Origin: Nevskia sp.
Lineage (GTDB): Bacteria > Pseudomonadota > Gammaproteobacteria > Nevskiales > Nevskiaceae
Assembly (NCBI GenBank): GCA_031291075.1
Contig: JARLJS010000022.1
Span: 19,950 to 83,949, forward strand
Direction: 5' to 3'
DNA: 64,000 bases
The notes beneath the pieces were generated by a model, which worked only from the letters and a program-made list of their open reading frames with translations, searched no databases and was not told where the DNA came from. A program made the position numbers and the translations under genes. Every line of letters begins with the position of its first letter. The stretch's first letter is position 1. Positions 63,535 to 64,000 of this stretch are shown here, piece after piece.

Positions 63535-63560
63535 CCCCCCCCCCCCCCCCCCCCCCCCCC
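63535..63560. repeat. 26-nt poly-C homopolymer
   Basis: Direct reading; preceded by GGGGGGGTGC...GCACCCCCCC. Confidence 0.95.
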
Positions 63561-63860
63561 ACCTCGCAAACCCACATGGCACGTGCGTTTCAGCGTAATC
63601 CAGGCGCCGCAAATTTGGTCCGGCATCGCTGCGCCGTCGCAGGCATCGGCCACGAGCCCGCCACCAGCGCGTTGCGATGCTATTTCGCGCTTCGGCCCCA
63701 TCAAGGCCAAGCCCTGACGGGTGCGAACTGCGTTCGCAGCCTTGACCGGCCCGGATCGCGAAAATCCTCGTCTTCCGCGCCGGCGGCGGCCCCGAAGCTG
63801 ACCCTGCGCACCGCGAATTTCACAGTGCGGCGCCGGGCAGCTGAGCAATTTACGTATCGG

Positions 63861-64000
63861 CTACCCGAGAAAAGAACCCACGACTACATGCGCCATGGCA
63901 CGACCACGCTGTTTGCCGCGCTGGACATCGCCACCGGCCAGGTCATCGGACAACTGCGCCGGCGCCATCGCGGCAAGGAATTCTTGAAATTCCTTTCACA
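63861..64000 (+). mobile_element. IS630-type transposase fragment, 5'-truncated and running off the window
   Basis: [42 protein letters not shown] matches IS630-type DDE transposases; no matching upstream N-terminus seen. Confidence 0.75.

Noticed and set aside
63344-63598. 84-aa ORF containing a proline run
   Set aside because: The translation is created by the poly-C tract; no coding signal.

Overview
The window is GC-rich bacterial chromosome. Core gene content (valS-holC-pepA//lptF-lptG, mutS, ubiB-like kinase, ugd, class II DAHP synthase, DUF1302/DUF1329 proteins) points to a gammaproteobacterium, by inference only. About 50 coding genes are supportable, plus one tRNA-Val(CAC), three good terminators, a MITE-like palindrome and a three-copy family of GTGAGGGGTGAGG-type intergenic palindromes. 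Accessory regions: (i) a lone exosortase with a partner membrane protein, next to a two-part protein with a GH130-like C-terminus (1.3-4.2 kb); (ii) a spore-coat-U chaperone-usher pilus cluster (29.6-36.2 kb); (iii) a patch of small genes with a ten-unit 13-residue repeat protein and an RNA polymerase omega gene outside its usual context (39.8-42.5 kb); (iv) a valS gene with an AT-richer in-frame insert; (v) a putative defence island at 58.2-63.3 kb with a Septu-like ATPase+HNH pair, a HigA-like HTH gene and a TOTE-type primase-helicase. The island ends near a 26-nt poly-C tract and a truncated IS630-type transposase. All family calls come from reading motifs by eye; no database search was run.
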